NCBI GenBank assembly: GCA_963514095.1
Contig: OY741280.1
Location: 12,098,861-12,162,860, forward strand
Length of the DNA: 64,000 nucleotides
Reading direction: 5' to 3'
DNA from: Eutrigla gurnardus
Lineage: Eukaryota; Chordata; Actinopteri; Perciformes; Triglidae
Positions 12,460-21,382 of this stretch are shown here, piece by piece; position 1 is the first letter of the stretch; each line of letters opens with the position of its first letter. Under the pieces are notes generated by a model. The model saw only the letters and a program-made list of their open reading frames with translations. It ran no database searches and was not told where the DNA came from. The translations under genes were made by a program, and so were the position numbers.

Positions 12460-13416
12460 CTTCTGAGTAGTTCCTCTTCTGTCCCCGAGACGTTGGGGCC
12501 TCATCTGCTTGTTGGCTTCCTCTTCCGGTCCTGTGAAGAAAACACTTATGCGCTTCTGTTATGCATTGAGCGTCTTCCTCTACTTTTCATCTGGCTCAGA
12601 CTGGTTTCTCTCTACCTTATGATACTGAATACATGTTTGTGCAAGCTTCTGCTGTTTTTGTTCCTCTATTGTGGTTAAGTAAGTTCATGAAGGGTGTATA
12701 AGTTCATGAAGGGTTGTAGATATAAGAATGTTTAGAAGGAATGATGACACCCGGAAATTGTATGTTTCATAAATTGCATGTCTCATAAATGTATGTTTTT
12801 CATAATCATGTAGGTTTTTCATAATCATGTATGTTTTATAATCATGTAATGTGTTTGATATTAATCTATCCTATCATCCTCAGACAGCGGCAGAGCAATA
12901 GAAGGTCACAGTCAGTAAAGGAAATGCCATGAGACACTCATTGTAGAGCACGGACTCAGCCGGATAGAGGAAGTTCATGACCTTATACACTCTCCATGAA
13001 CGTATTTAATCACAATAGAGGAACAAAAACAGCAGAAGCTTACACACACATGTAGCCAGCAATTATAAGTTTGAGAGATACCAATCTGACCCAGACAGAG
13101 GAAGACGCACAATGTATGGTAGACGCGCATAAGTGTTTTCTTCGCAGGACCGGAAGATGAAGTCAGCAAACGGAAGAGGCCCCAACTCTCAGGACAATCC
13201 CTGCGTCCATAATCATGGATAATTAATCATGTAATTCAAACACATTACATGATTATAAAACATACATGATTATGGAAAACCTACATGATTATGAAAAGCT
13301 ACATGATTATGAAAAACCTACATGATTATGAAAAACCTACATTTATGAGACATGCAATTTATGAAACATACAATTTCCAGATGTCATCATTCCTTCTAAA
13401 CATTTTTATATCTACA
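12460..13416 (-). mobile_element. Rearranged 3' LTR of the endogenous retrovirus
   Basis: The right edge at 13416 ends in TATATCTACA and abuts a polypurine tract (minus strand), so this is where the 3' LTR begins. Sequence at about 12460-12710 matches the same orientation of LTR seen in the solo copies at 29201 and 35352. From 12715 (TGTAGATATAAGAATG) to about 13200 the LTR instead runs in the + orientation, before returning to the minus-orientation tail at about 13220-13416. The block is therefore a head-to-head LTR rearrangement with no intact LTR. The left limit is approximate. Confidence 0.65.
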
Positions 13417-13450
13417 ATTCCCCCTTTTGATCACTCCTAAGAGTGATCAA
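13417..13450 (-). other. Polypurine tract with adjacent 10-bp perfect palindrome
   Basis: On the minus strand AAAAGGGGGAAT runs directly into the LTR start TGTAGATATA, the classical plus-strand primer arrangement. Just upstream of it, at 13427-13450, is an inverted repeat of TTGATCACTC and GAGTGATCAA around a CTAA loop. Confidence 0.8.
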
Positions 13451-13553
13451 TCCTTTGGAGCGGCTTCATTCTGCCGACTCTTCTTCTTGTTCAAGTGGGT
13501 TACCTGTGCTGGTGAGAGGACTGGCTCTGGTTTCCGGATTAGTCAATAGGGCT

Positions 13554-14300
13554 TCATATGTGTGTGGTTCCATATCTATAGCGGCCAACATTTGGTACCT
13601 GGTGTCTTGGTCCGGGAATCGTTCGACCTGTAAACAACTCATAGGGAGTAAACTTCTTTTCTCTGTTTACGCTTGCTCTTACAGAATATAATGCCATTGG
13701 CAGACAGTCCAGCCATGGCAACCCTGTAGTTGCCATCATTTTAGCTATTTTTTCTTTCAGAGTCCTGTTACACCTCTCTACTCCTCCCTGACTTTGTGGG
13801 TGATAGACTGTGCCGAACGTATGTTTGAGCCCAAACAGTTCTTCCACTTGTTTAAGGTTGTTCGCTCTGAAATGAGTGCCATTGTCTGAATGTATCACTC
13901 TTGGCATTCCATGTCGAGGAATCCAGTCATTTGTCAGGAATTTGCACACTGTCTGTGCATCTTCCTTCTTTGCAGGTACGGCTTCCACCCATCCTGAAAA
14001 TCGATCATACGCTACCAATAGGAACCGATATCCTCTGCAGGGATCAATCATATCCGTGTAGTCAACACAGATTTCTTCTCCCGGACCTTTTAACAGTGGG
14101 CGGGCTCCTGCTTGGGGTGAAAACGTGGGTGCCACATTATATGTGCTGCATACGGAACATGATTTTACTTTGTTTTTTATCATGGCTGTCATGAAGGGAT
14201 GCCACCATCCATTCATGGTGAGGAGCATCTGTTTTGTTCCCTCATGGGTTGGTCTGTGTGCTTCTTCAAGCAATGAGTGTGTCAGTGAGGATGGCAACAC
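13554..14300 (-). pseudogene. Retroviral integrase remnant
   Basis: This open segment of 248 codons shows the His-His...Cys-Cys zinc-binding N-terminus (HPTHEG, then CSVCSTY). It also has the three catalytic acidic residues: D in VDYTDMI, D in IHSDNGTHF, and E in GGVERCNRTLKE, 35 residues after the second D. Integrase inserts reverse-transcribed viral DNA into the host chromosome. The C-terminal DNA-binding part is cut short soon after GPRHQVPNVG. No env frame follows before the polypurine tract. Confidence 0.88.
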
Positions 14301-14359
14301 TGGTCTCCCTGTTTGTGGACATCGAAACAGTCCCTCCTTTCCTCTAACAGCTCCTCTCC

Positions 14360-15244
14360 CTATCCAATTGACCTCTCCTCTGGAGCACTTTCCTGCTGGA
14401 GTGCTACCAACTGGTCAACCGTCCAGCGCGGGGGTGTTGGTTCTACGGCCTCTGCTAACATTATCAACGCTGGGACTTTATATCCGGCTGCTATTTTGGC
14501 CACTGAATCAGCTGCTGCATTTCCTGCTGCTACTTCTGTTTTGTCTGAGCTGTGTCCTTTGCATTTTATCACCGCTACCTCTGCTGGTTTCATTATTGCT
14601 GCTCTCAGCTGTTTCATTTCCCCTTCATGTTTGATCGGCAGTCCGGTAGCTGTAACAAAACCTGCTCTTTCCCACTCTTTTAGTTGGCAGTGTACTGCTG
14701 TACTGGCGTATGCAGAGTCTGTGTATATGTTTACTCTCTTTCCTTCCCCTAGATTGCATGCTGCCGTTACTGCCATTACCTCTGCTAGCTGTGCTGACGG
14801 TTTTTCTTTCATTACTCCTGTGCCAAGTGTCTTAAACTGTCCCTGTTCCTTGGCGACTACTGCCCATGCTGCACTTAGACTGCCATTCTCTTTTCTGAAA
14901 CAACACCCGTCCACATACAAGTCCAAGTCTGAGTGAGTCAGAGGTTTAGCAAGTAAGTCTGGTCTTATTTTGGATGCTATGGCGGTCAATGGAATGCAGT
15001 CATGTGGTTCTCCTGTCGTCATGCAACTTGCCGCGTTCACTCCTTCATGTGTGTAGGTGAGATGTGGGGCATTTAAGCTTTCCTCGACTTTCCTGTGTCT
15101 GCTGCCTGACAATGTGAATATGGATGAGGAGATCAGAGCCATGACGCTGTGTAAGGTCAATACTTTAAGAGGGTGTCCTGCTACCACATGTTCCACTTTC
15201 ATCTGATGTCCATCTGCAAATAAATGCCTGCAGTAATGGCGCAC
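14360..15244 (-). pseudogene. Retroviral RT connection and RNase H remnant
   Basis: The segment contains the RNase H acidic residues in LDLYVDGCC, AEVMAVTA and IYTDSAYA, and a final D in GNAAADSVAK, preceded by a connection-domain block. The first residues of the open frame (about 15199-15244) are not pol at all: they come from an inserted antisense LTR fragment. RNase H removes the RNA strand during reverse transcription. The domain is open but disconnected from RT by the insertion and frame changes. Confidence 0.85.
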
Positions 15245-15352
15245 TAAAGAACCAACGACTCCGCTGTCTTCGTGATCCTCCTGCAGAATCTGAACAACGC
15301 AATATAGACTCTGTGAGGTCCTTCTGATTGACTAACTTGTGAACAAAATTCC
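15199..15352 (+). mobile_element. 154-bp LTR fragment embedded in pol
   Basis: This matches the terminal part of the LTR, including the AATAAA-bearing stretch and the LTR end AAAATTCCTACA at 15341-15352. It is oriented opposite to the surrounding provirus. It separates the RT end from the RNase H connection and replaces some pol sequence. The full-length reference copy is at 21565-22503. Confidence 0.8.
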
Positions 15353-15452
15353 TACAATACCTAAGCACTGCTCTTCCTGAAGGTGTCTTTTGATACAACA
15401 CTGCGTTCATTGTTCCTTCTTTTTCGGAGGTGTCTAAGTAGAACGGCTCTTT

Positions 15453-16466
15453 TTAGTCTGGAGTCTGCAGAGCTGCTGCTCCTGCCATCTCCTGCTTGAG
15501 TCTTATAAAGGCCTCTTCCGCCTCTACTGTCCATTTTAACAAGTCTCTCTGATTTCTCATTCCTGCCTCGAGTACCATCTTTCTCAAAGGGCCTGCTTTG
15601 TTGTTGTAGTCTGGGATGAAATGTTTACTGTACCCCGTTAGTCCCAGAAAACTTAGCATTGTTTTGACGTCCTGTGGTTTAGGGTGTCTCAGGATCGTGT
15701 CCCTATGTTCTCCTGAGAGATTAGTTCCTTCCCCTGTTATCCATCTCCCCAAAAACTGCACCTGTGGTCTACAGCATTGTAACTTTTTCCTGGATGCTTT
15801 GTATCCAGTCTTGGCCAACGCTTTTAAAACTGCTTCCGTAGCCTGCATGTAATGTTCTGCACTGTCTGCAGCTATTAGCAAATCGTCCACGTATTGTAGA
15901 CAAATGGTTTTGTCTGGAAGTGTAACTTCCTGTTTCAAATGTTGATTCAGTACTTTATTGAATACACCTGGGGAGAGGTTCATGCCTTGAGGGAAGCATG
16001 TGTACTGATATCTTTGTCCTCCCCATGTGAACGCAAAGTATTGTCTTAGGTCTGGCTCGAGAGGAATGGAAAAGAATGCATTTGCCAAATCCACCACGGA
16101 GAAATTAGTCATCTCTCTAGTGATCTCAGCGAGTGCTGTGTGTGGATTTTGGACTGGAATAGGGGTTGTTTCTATTCTCTTATTGACCAGTCTGAGATCG
16201 TGTGCCATTCTAAAGGTGCCATCTGGCTTCGGAACTGGTAAAATAGGGGTGTTCCAATTGCTAGTGGAGGGTTCCAATACTCCATTTTGTTCCAACTGTT
16301 TTACTGTCCTGTCTATGGTTGCTTTAGCTTTTTCATTGGTGGGGTGCTGTGGTACCCACACTGGTGGTCCTGGTTTGACCTTGAACCTTGGTGGTTCCGG
16401 AGGTTCACACCGTCCTACGTCGTTTTTTCCTTGTGCCCACACTGCGCTAGGTATTCGTCCTAACAT
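15453..16466 (-). pseudogene. Retroviral reverse transcriptase remnant
   Basis: A 337-codon open segment with the catalytic YVDD box (LQYVDDLLIAAD), an upstream palm aspartate in FSVVDLANAFF and the CFPQGMNLSPGVFN block. Reverse transcriptase copies viral RNA into DNA. A stop at the left end and a frame break before the protease segment show decay. It continues, after a break, into the disrupted connection and RNase H region. Confidence 0.9.
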
Positions 16467-16526
16467 TTCCTCCGTTTTCTCATGATCTGTACTTTCTCTC
16501 CCATGTGTTCGTGTGATTACTTTTTT

Positions 16527-17408
16527 CTACAAAGATGTGGTGTGATGTGTGATTCTATATACCTGTCCTTCTTTAGAGTATGTGACTGCTGGAATGGAAG
16601 TTTGCTCCCAGTCCTTTAATTGGGATGCCATTTTTACCATTGGCCCCAAGTCCTTGGCTTGGGTGCCTGCTCCTAAGGCTAGGCTTATATGTGGTTCTGC
16701 TGTCTTGCCCATTAGGTACCACTCCGCTTGTTTCTCGGTTAGCAATACGCGTGCTGCAACTCCTTTCTTTGAGACATATATACAGTCAGAGCTCAGCATC
16801 CAAGGGGAACCCTCTATTTCTCTAAATTTTTCCTCGTAAATTTCTTCAGTTTGAGTGCGGTCATAGAGGAGAGTACAATGCGGGGAATCAGGGACTGGTT
16901 CATACGGATGTACTGCGTGGATCCATGGTTTCCACTGTTGATATAGGACATTTGTGATCGGTGGGTTGGGGTCTTCTTCCAACTGTGCCCAGTAGACATC
17001 TGCTGACTGTATCTGCTTGTCAGTGTTCTCACTTAACACCCATTGTTCATGACTCCTTTGTGATGTTATTGTCTCTGAACAATCCACTTTTGTCCCGTTT
17101 GGGAAATACACCTGTACTCCCTGAGGCCCACAGAGTATAGATGCTTTCAGCCTGACTAGGACATCTCTTCCTAGTAGTGGAACAGGGCACTGCTGCGAAT
17201 ATACATAGCTTTGATGAAACCGATAGCCTGTCAGTTCTGTAGGGAGAGGTTCGGTAAAAGGGAGTGGTGTTGGCTGTCCTCCAAATCCCACAAGGTCTAC
17301 GGATCTATTGGAGAGTAGGTGGCCGAACTGGGGTTGCGTCAGAGTCGAATGAGTTGCTCCAGTGTCTACTAGAAATTCTACCTGGTGTCCGTCCACCTCT
17401 CCTTTCAA
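16527..17408 (-). pseudogene. Retroviral aspartic protease and pol N-terminal remnant
   Basis: The active-site motif FLVDTGATHSTL appears about 12 codons into this segment, followed by a flap-like region and VPLLGRDVLVRL, the second conserved protease block. The rest links toward RT. Retroviral proteases cleave Gag and Pol as homodimers. It lies in a different frame from both the nucleocapsid segment and RT, so expression as one polyprotein is no longer possible without frame changes. Confidence 0.85.
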
Positions 17409-17450
17409 CAGGGGGTCAGCCTCTCCCCCTGTTCCCGACCCCGGGCACCC

Positions 17451-17801
17451 CTAGTATTGGTTTGGATACCACACACCTTGAGGCATCTGGTTCCCTGGAG
17501 CTAGCTGTGCTGATGGTGGCACATGTGGCTGCGGTGGTCCTGCTCCTGGCGGTCCCCTTTGGCCCTGGGGGCAATCTCGGGCCCAGTGTTCCTTACTCCC
17601 ACACAGAAAACACCCGTCTCCCCTGAACCCTGATTCTCCCCTGCCTCTTCCTCCAAATCCGCCTCTAGGGGCAAACCCTCTGCCTCTTCCTCTCCATCGT
17701 GATTGCGGGGGACCCCATGATCCTCCTTGGAGAGGGGGTCCTGCATAATATTGGCCTATGGCTGGGTTCTCTGGAGCTAGCACTGACTGCAGCTGACTCA
17801 T
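17451..17801 (-). pseudogene. Gag nucleocapsid remnant with one zinc knuckle
   Basis: A Gly/Arg-rich segment carrying one CCHC knuckle (CFLCGSKEHWARDC), followed by a Pro/Gln-rich tail. A single knuckle is typical of gammaretrovirus-like Gag. Nucleocapsid binds and packages viral RNA. Confidence 0.85.
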
Positions 17802-17872
17802 CTAGTTCCCTGTTCTTCCTGCCTTTTTCTGAGTGGTCGCCTCTTCTCTCGCTTTTACTAACTGTAGTTTAG

Positions 17873-18361
17873 TCAGTTGGAGCTTAGACCTTCTACCTCC
17901 GTTTTAGCGGCATCCTTTTTCTCATCTGCTCTGCGCATATGATGTTGGAGTGGACGTATCCACACTAGTAGGGGTTCTGTGTCTGCTCGAGGATCGTCCT
18001 CCATTTTTACTTGTACCTCCTTATCTATTCCTTTCATAACTGCTGTTTTGAACATGGCTCCCTGTAAGGGATCCATTCCAGGGTTGATTCCTGATCGCTC
18101 CTGCCAGTCTCTTCTACACCTCTCCACATAATCTGCTGGTCCCTCCCCTTCTTTTCTGACAAACGCCACAGTGTGTTGGCTGGTCTGTTGTGGGAACCTT
18201 TGTCTCATTGCGGGGCCAACTGTGGCTACGTGCTGGGTGAACGGAGCTTCATCTGGTACCCCTGTGGTACCGGCATCTGTGTTTAACTGTGTGACTGTTC
18301 CCAGCCCGTGTTTCTGACCAATAAGGCCTCTAACGTCCCCCATTGTGATCTCTGTCCCCAA
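17873..18361 (-). pseudogene. Gag capsid C-terminal remnant
   Basis: A 162-codon segment whose position, between the gag N-terminal segments and nucleocapsid, and helical character fit capsid. It includes EGPADYVERCRRDW, resembling the major homology region. The assignment rests mainly on order within the provirus. Confidence 0.65.
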
Positions 18362-18373
18362 GGTTAGGCTGGC

Positions 18374-18610
18374 TCATTTCTGTAGCCACATATTAGCTCC
18401 TTCGCTCAGCGGTGGTAGTTGTGCGTTCATTTGTTCCTTATCTGCAAGGCTAAATGGTTTGTATACTGGTGGCCCTCTTCCTGATCCCTGTACCAAGGGA
18501 CATTGGAGTGCTATGTCTCCTTGACTCCTAGTCCTAGAAGCTATTGGATTGTGGCTTACGCCTTCCCCCCATCCCTCTCGGTCTGATTGGCATGGGTGGC
18601 TTTCTTTCAT
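18374..18610 (-). pseudogene. Gag capsid N-terminal remnant
   Basis: A 78-codon open piece lying in order between the gag N-terminal segment and the capsid segment. It contains a Pro-rich stretch and the start of a capsid-like region (PVYKPFSLADKEQM). Frame breaks separate it from both neighbours. Confidence 0.55.
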
Positions 18611-18638
18611 TAGGCTATAGGAAAGGCAGGACGCTCCA

Positions 18639-19688
18639 TCAGACTCCTCTGAGTCCGAGCTTTATATTTTTAATCTCAGGTGGATATTTTTGGGGTTTAA
18701 ACTCTCCCTTTTTCTTCTTACGGCAGTGTCGTGTCTTTACTCTGTCGTCTTGGTTGGTTGAGTCTGGGTCTGAGTTATTCATTACGAATGCCGGTCCGGC
18801 CTGTTGTGTGTGTCTGGATGCTGCTTCTCCAAATGGTAATCCTGATCTCTCCTCTCTCCCTTCTATCTCCTGTGTCCCTGTATTCTTCACCTTCTTTCCC
18901 TTTCCTCTCTCCCTCTTTCGTTCTGCCTTTGCTATTTCTGACTCTATCTCCCCTAGTTCTTGTACCTCTGTCTCATATCTTTCTTGCCGTTCCCTCTCGT
19001 ATGCTCTTCTCATTCTATCTCGTTCTGCCTCCATTATTCTGTCCCTCTCATCTTCACTTCCGCTTTCACTTCCGCCCCGTACTGCCTCTGCCAGACCCTG
19101 ATCGTTGTTTCTTGTGATCTTCACTGGTGCTCTCCCGTGGACCTCAACCATCGGCAGTTGTTTGTTTGGTGCGTATCGGGTCGGTGGAGCTGGTGGCGGC
19201 AGCTCTGGGTACAGTTGGCTTACTGCCGGGGCTGAGGGAATTGGTGGGGTTGGGCCGGTGTACGGTGGGGGAAAGTCTGTCTTTTCCCCTTCTTTCCTCT
19301 CTTTTCTTTGTCTCTGTACTATCTCTGCTGCCATGCCTACAGCATGTAGGTCTGCTCTAAACTCCTCTAACCGTTCTCCTTCCTTTCTCTGTTCCCTCCT
19401 TTGATGCCATAACTTGCTTAGATTCTTGCTCTGATTTTCCCTGACAGCTTTCTGCGCCTTGACCTCCTCTTCCTGAATCATTGTTACCATGTTTTCTGGC
19501 TCCTCCTCACCCCATCCCTTGCATAAGGTCAGGTGAGTTTTCACATCCTCTAGTCTTTCCTCGTAGTTCTCCTTTTTCTTTCTATGACCTGGTTGTCCAG
19601 ACAGAGTCTGTTCAACTACTTTCTTCCAATATTCTTCCCAACCAAACCCTGGACCTGCCATGGTTATTCGCTGTAATGTACTATTCAC
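18639..19688 (-). pseudogene. Gag N-terminal (matrix and charged spacer) remnant
   Basis: An open segment of 349 codons. The likelier initiator is an internal ATG giving MAGPGFGWEEYWKK at about 19661, ten codons inside the frame. It contains an N-terminal globular region, a Pro-rich stretch (PPPYTGPTPPIPSAP, with a PPPY late-domain-like motif), then a long Arg/Glu-rich coiled region. The PPPY motif in Gag normally recruits Nedd4-type ligases for budding. Antisense frames on the + strand here are shadows of this Lys/Glu-rich coding. Confidence 0.75.
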
Positions 19689-20132
19689 TGTAATGTACTA
19701 TTCACAGTTTTCCTTTATTTATTTACACACGCTTATAGCCCGATCAGTGGATCGCGTCCCTAATGGCTATCTCTTCACACAACCTTCTACTCTACCTTGA
19801 TAGAGCGGTGTGAAAACATAAGCCACTAGTTTTACTGATCAAACACCAAGCGTCACAGCCCTGTTATTTATGTACCCCCAGGTAAGAGAAGACCAGTGGT
19901 GAGTTTAAACTCAAGGCTTTTCTGTGATGTCTGCAACAAGCTTCTACTGGCAGTGTTTCACTGTCAGCGGCTACAGACTGGGTGTATCCACCATCACAGA
20001 AACCTTCTCACACTTTTTCTGTCTGCGTTCTCTGTTACCTTCGAAACCTCCCACACAACAGTCCCATACAATATATTACAATATTACACAGTGATCACAA
20101 TATTATTCCCTATTACTCTCTTTTACTCTCTT

Positions 20133-20438
20133 GGCTCCCTGAGCCTGGCTCCCTGAGCCTTTATTGGTTCCCAGAACCTGGTTCCCAGAACCTTTAGCTC
20201 CCAGAGCTTATAGGTGGCTTTCTAGGCTCACCTAGGGGCTATCCCCCTGTGGCGCTTTTGCTTATGTCCAATGTACTGTATATTCGAGGGTCTTTCTAGC
20301 CTCCGGCCTTTCTGCGTTCCCAGAACGTCTTAATGAGCACCGTTAATGCGCCGAGGACCTTTCTGGACTTATGATCCAGAAACTCCTCCCCTGGCTCCCA
20401 GAGCCTTTATCTAGAGAGTTTTACCGATCCCGGATCGG
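20133..20438 (-). other. Array of small hairpins in the retroviral leader
   Basis: Between the primer binding site and gag lie serial perfect inverted repeats, mostly with 5-bp stems and 3-nt loops: 20133-20145, 20147-20159, 20166-20178, 20180-20192, 20196-20208, 20315-20327, 20393-20405. A 6-bp stem lies at 20424-20438 and longer-loop stems at 20222-20235 and 20361-20381. Stems differ (GGCTC, GGTTC, AGCTC, CGTTC) yet both sides change together. On the viral RNA strand every 3-nt loop reads NGG. Position fits an RNA packaging or dimerisation region; that role is inference. Confidence 0.6.
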
Positions 20439-20706
20439 CGATCGACCTTTTCTAAAAAAATCCTCCGTCCATCTGCTTAATCGAATTAAACCTAGCCTCT
20501 AGACAACATGCCGACTTTCTCCACCAAATTTAGAATCTATGGCCGAATCACAGTCTTTACTTTTTACAAAGAATAGGTGACTGCTTACCTTTTAGATAGT
20601 GGGTACCCGGTGGAGACTGTCAGACGTGTCGGGAGGCACCCAGGTGACTCCGCGTGGTCACCGGTCCAACCTCCGCTGCTCCTTTGATCTGTCCTCCTTT
20701 ATCAGA

Positions 20707-20724
20707 ATCACGTCGGGGTCACCA
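20707..20724 (-). other. Primer binding site complementary to tRNA-Trp
   Basis: On the minus strand TGGTGACCCCGACGTGAT lies eight bases inside the 5' LTR edge. The + strand reads as the last 18 bases of vertebrate tRNA-Trp including CCA. This is the primer class known from avian leukosis-type viruses. Confidence 0.85.
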
Positions 20725-20732
20725 AGTCTCTC

Positions 20733-21367
20733 TGTAGGAATTTTGTTCACAAGTTAGTCAATCAGAAGGACCTCACAGAGTCTATATTGCGTTGTTCAGA
20801 TTCTGCAGGAGGATCACGAAGACAGCGGAGTCGTTGGTTCTTTAGTGCGCCATTACTGCAGGCATTTATTTGCAGATGGACATCAGATGATACAGACGTC
20901 TGGAGAAAGTCTCTTCTCTAGCTAAGAGCTGCTGTGTGCAACACAGTGCTCTGTACCAGAGGCGAGAAGTTCTGGTCTCTATTCTATCTGCTCCAGAATA
21001 TATACACTTGTTACAAAGGCAGGGCTTATGTGTCATGCTTATGCATGCAAATGTGTATGTTTTAATTGCGCTTCTCCTGCGGGCAGTTCTCCTTGCCTCC
21101 CCCCTATGGGGAGTCCTCCTCTCTGTCCTTGAGGTGATGGACGGTGGACGCCGGCGCCGTCCCGAGAGCTGGGGTCTCTGCTCCCTTGCTTACCCCCTTT
21201 TCCTGTCCTGCAAAGAAAACACTTATGCTCGTCTAACATACATCATTGTCTTCCTCTGTCTGGCTGTCTCTCGAACTTATAATTGCTGACTACCTGTGTT
21301 TGTGTGAACTTCTTCTGTTTTTGTTCCTCTAAAATACGTTCATGGGGAGTGTATAAGTTCATGAACT
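20733..21367 (-). mobile_element. 5' LTR of the endogenous retrovirus, lacking the U3 start
   Basis: The LTR begins at the provirus side with TGTAGGAATTTTG (+ strand). In the sense direction (minus) it holds a TATATATTC TATA-like box near 20998-21004 and an AATAAA polyadenylation signal at 20865-20870. The distal part that should end in CTACA is missing: similarity stops near 21367 and about 15 bp of other sequence leads into the next LTR. Confidence 0.8.
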
Positions 21368-21382
21368 CCCTTTATTATCGTT

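Larger units (their letters stand above)
13417..20732 (-). mobile_element. Endogenous retrovirus interior, env-less and degraded
   Basis: The interior lies between the polypurine tract (13417-13428) and the 5' LTR edge (20733), and reads right to left as leader, gag, protease, RT, RNase H, integrase. Each region is an open segment separated by stops or frame changes. A single Cys-His zinc knuckle, protease joined to the pol side and a D,D(35)E integrase suggest a gamma/epsilon-like (class I) retrovirus. The space between integrase and polypurine tract is only about 130 bp, so env is missing. It sits between fkbp9 and the zinc-finger gene, antisense to both. I see no sign that it is functional. 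Confidence 0.88.

Noticed and set aside
14125..14936. + strand frames of 169 and 207 codons
   Set aside because: Antisense shadows of the integrase and RNase H regions, without domains of their own.
18544..19404. Several + strand frames of 90-185 codons rich in Ser, Leu and Phe
   Set aside because: They are antisense to the Lys/Glu/Arg-rich gag segment, which produces long open frames on the other strand.
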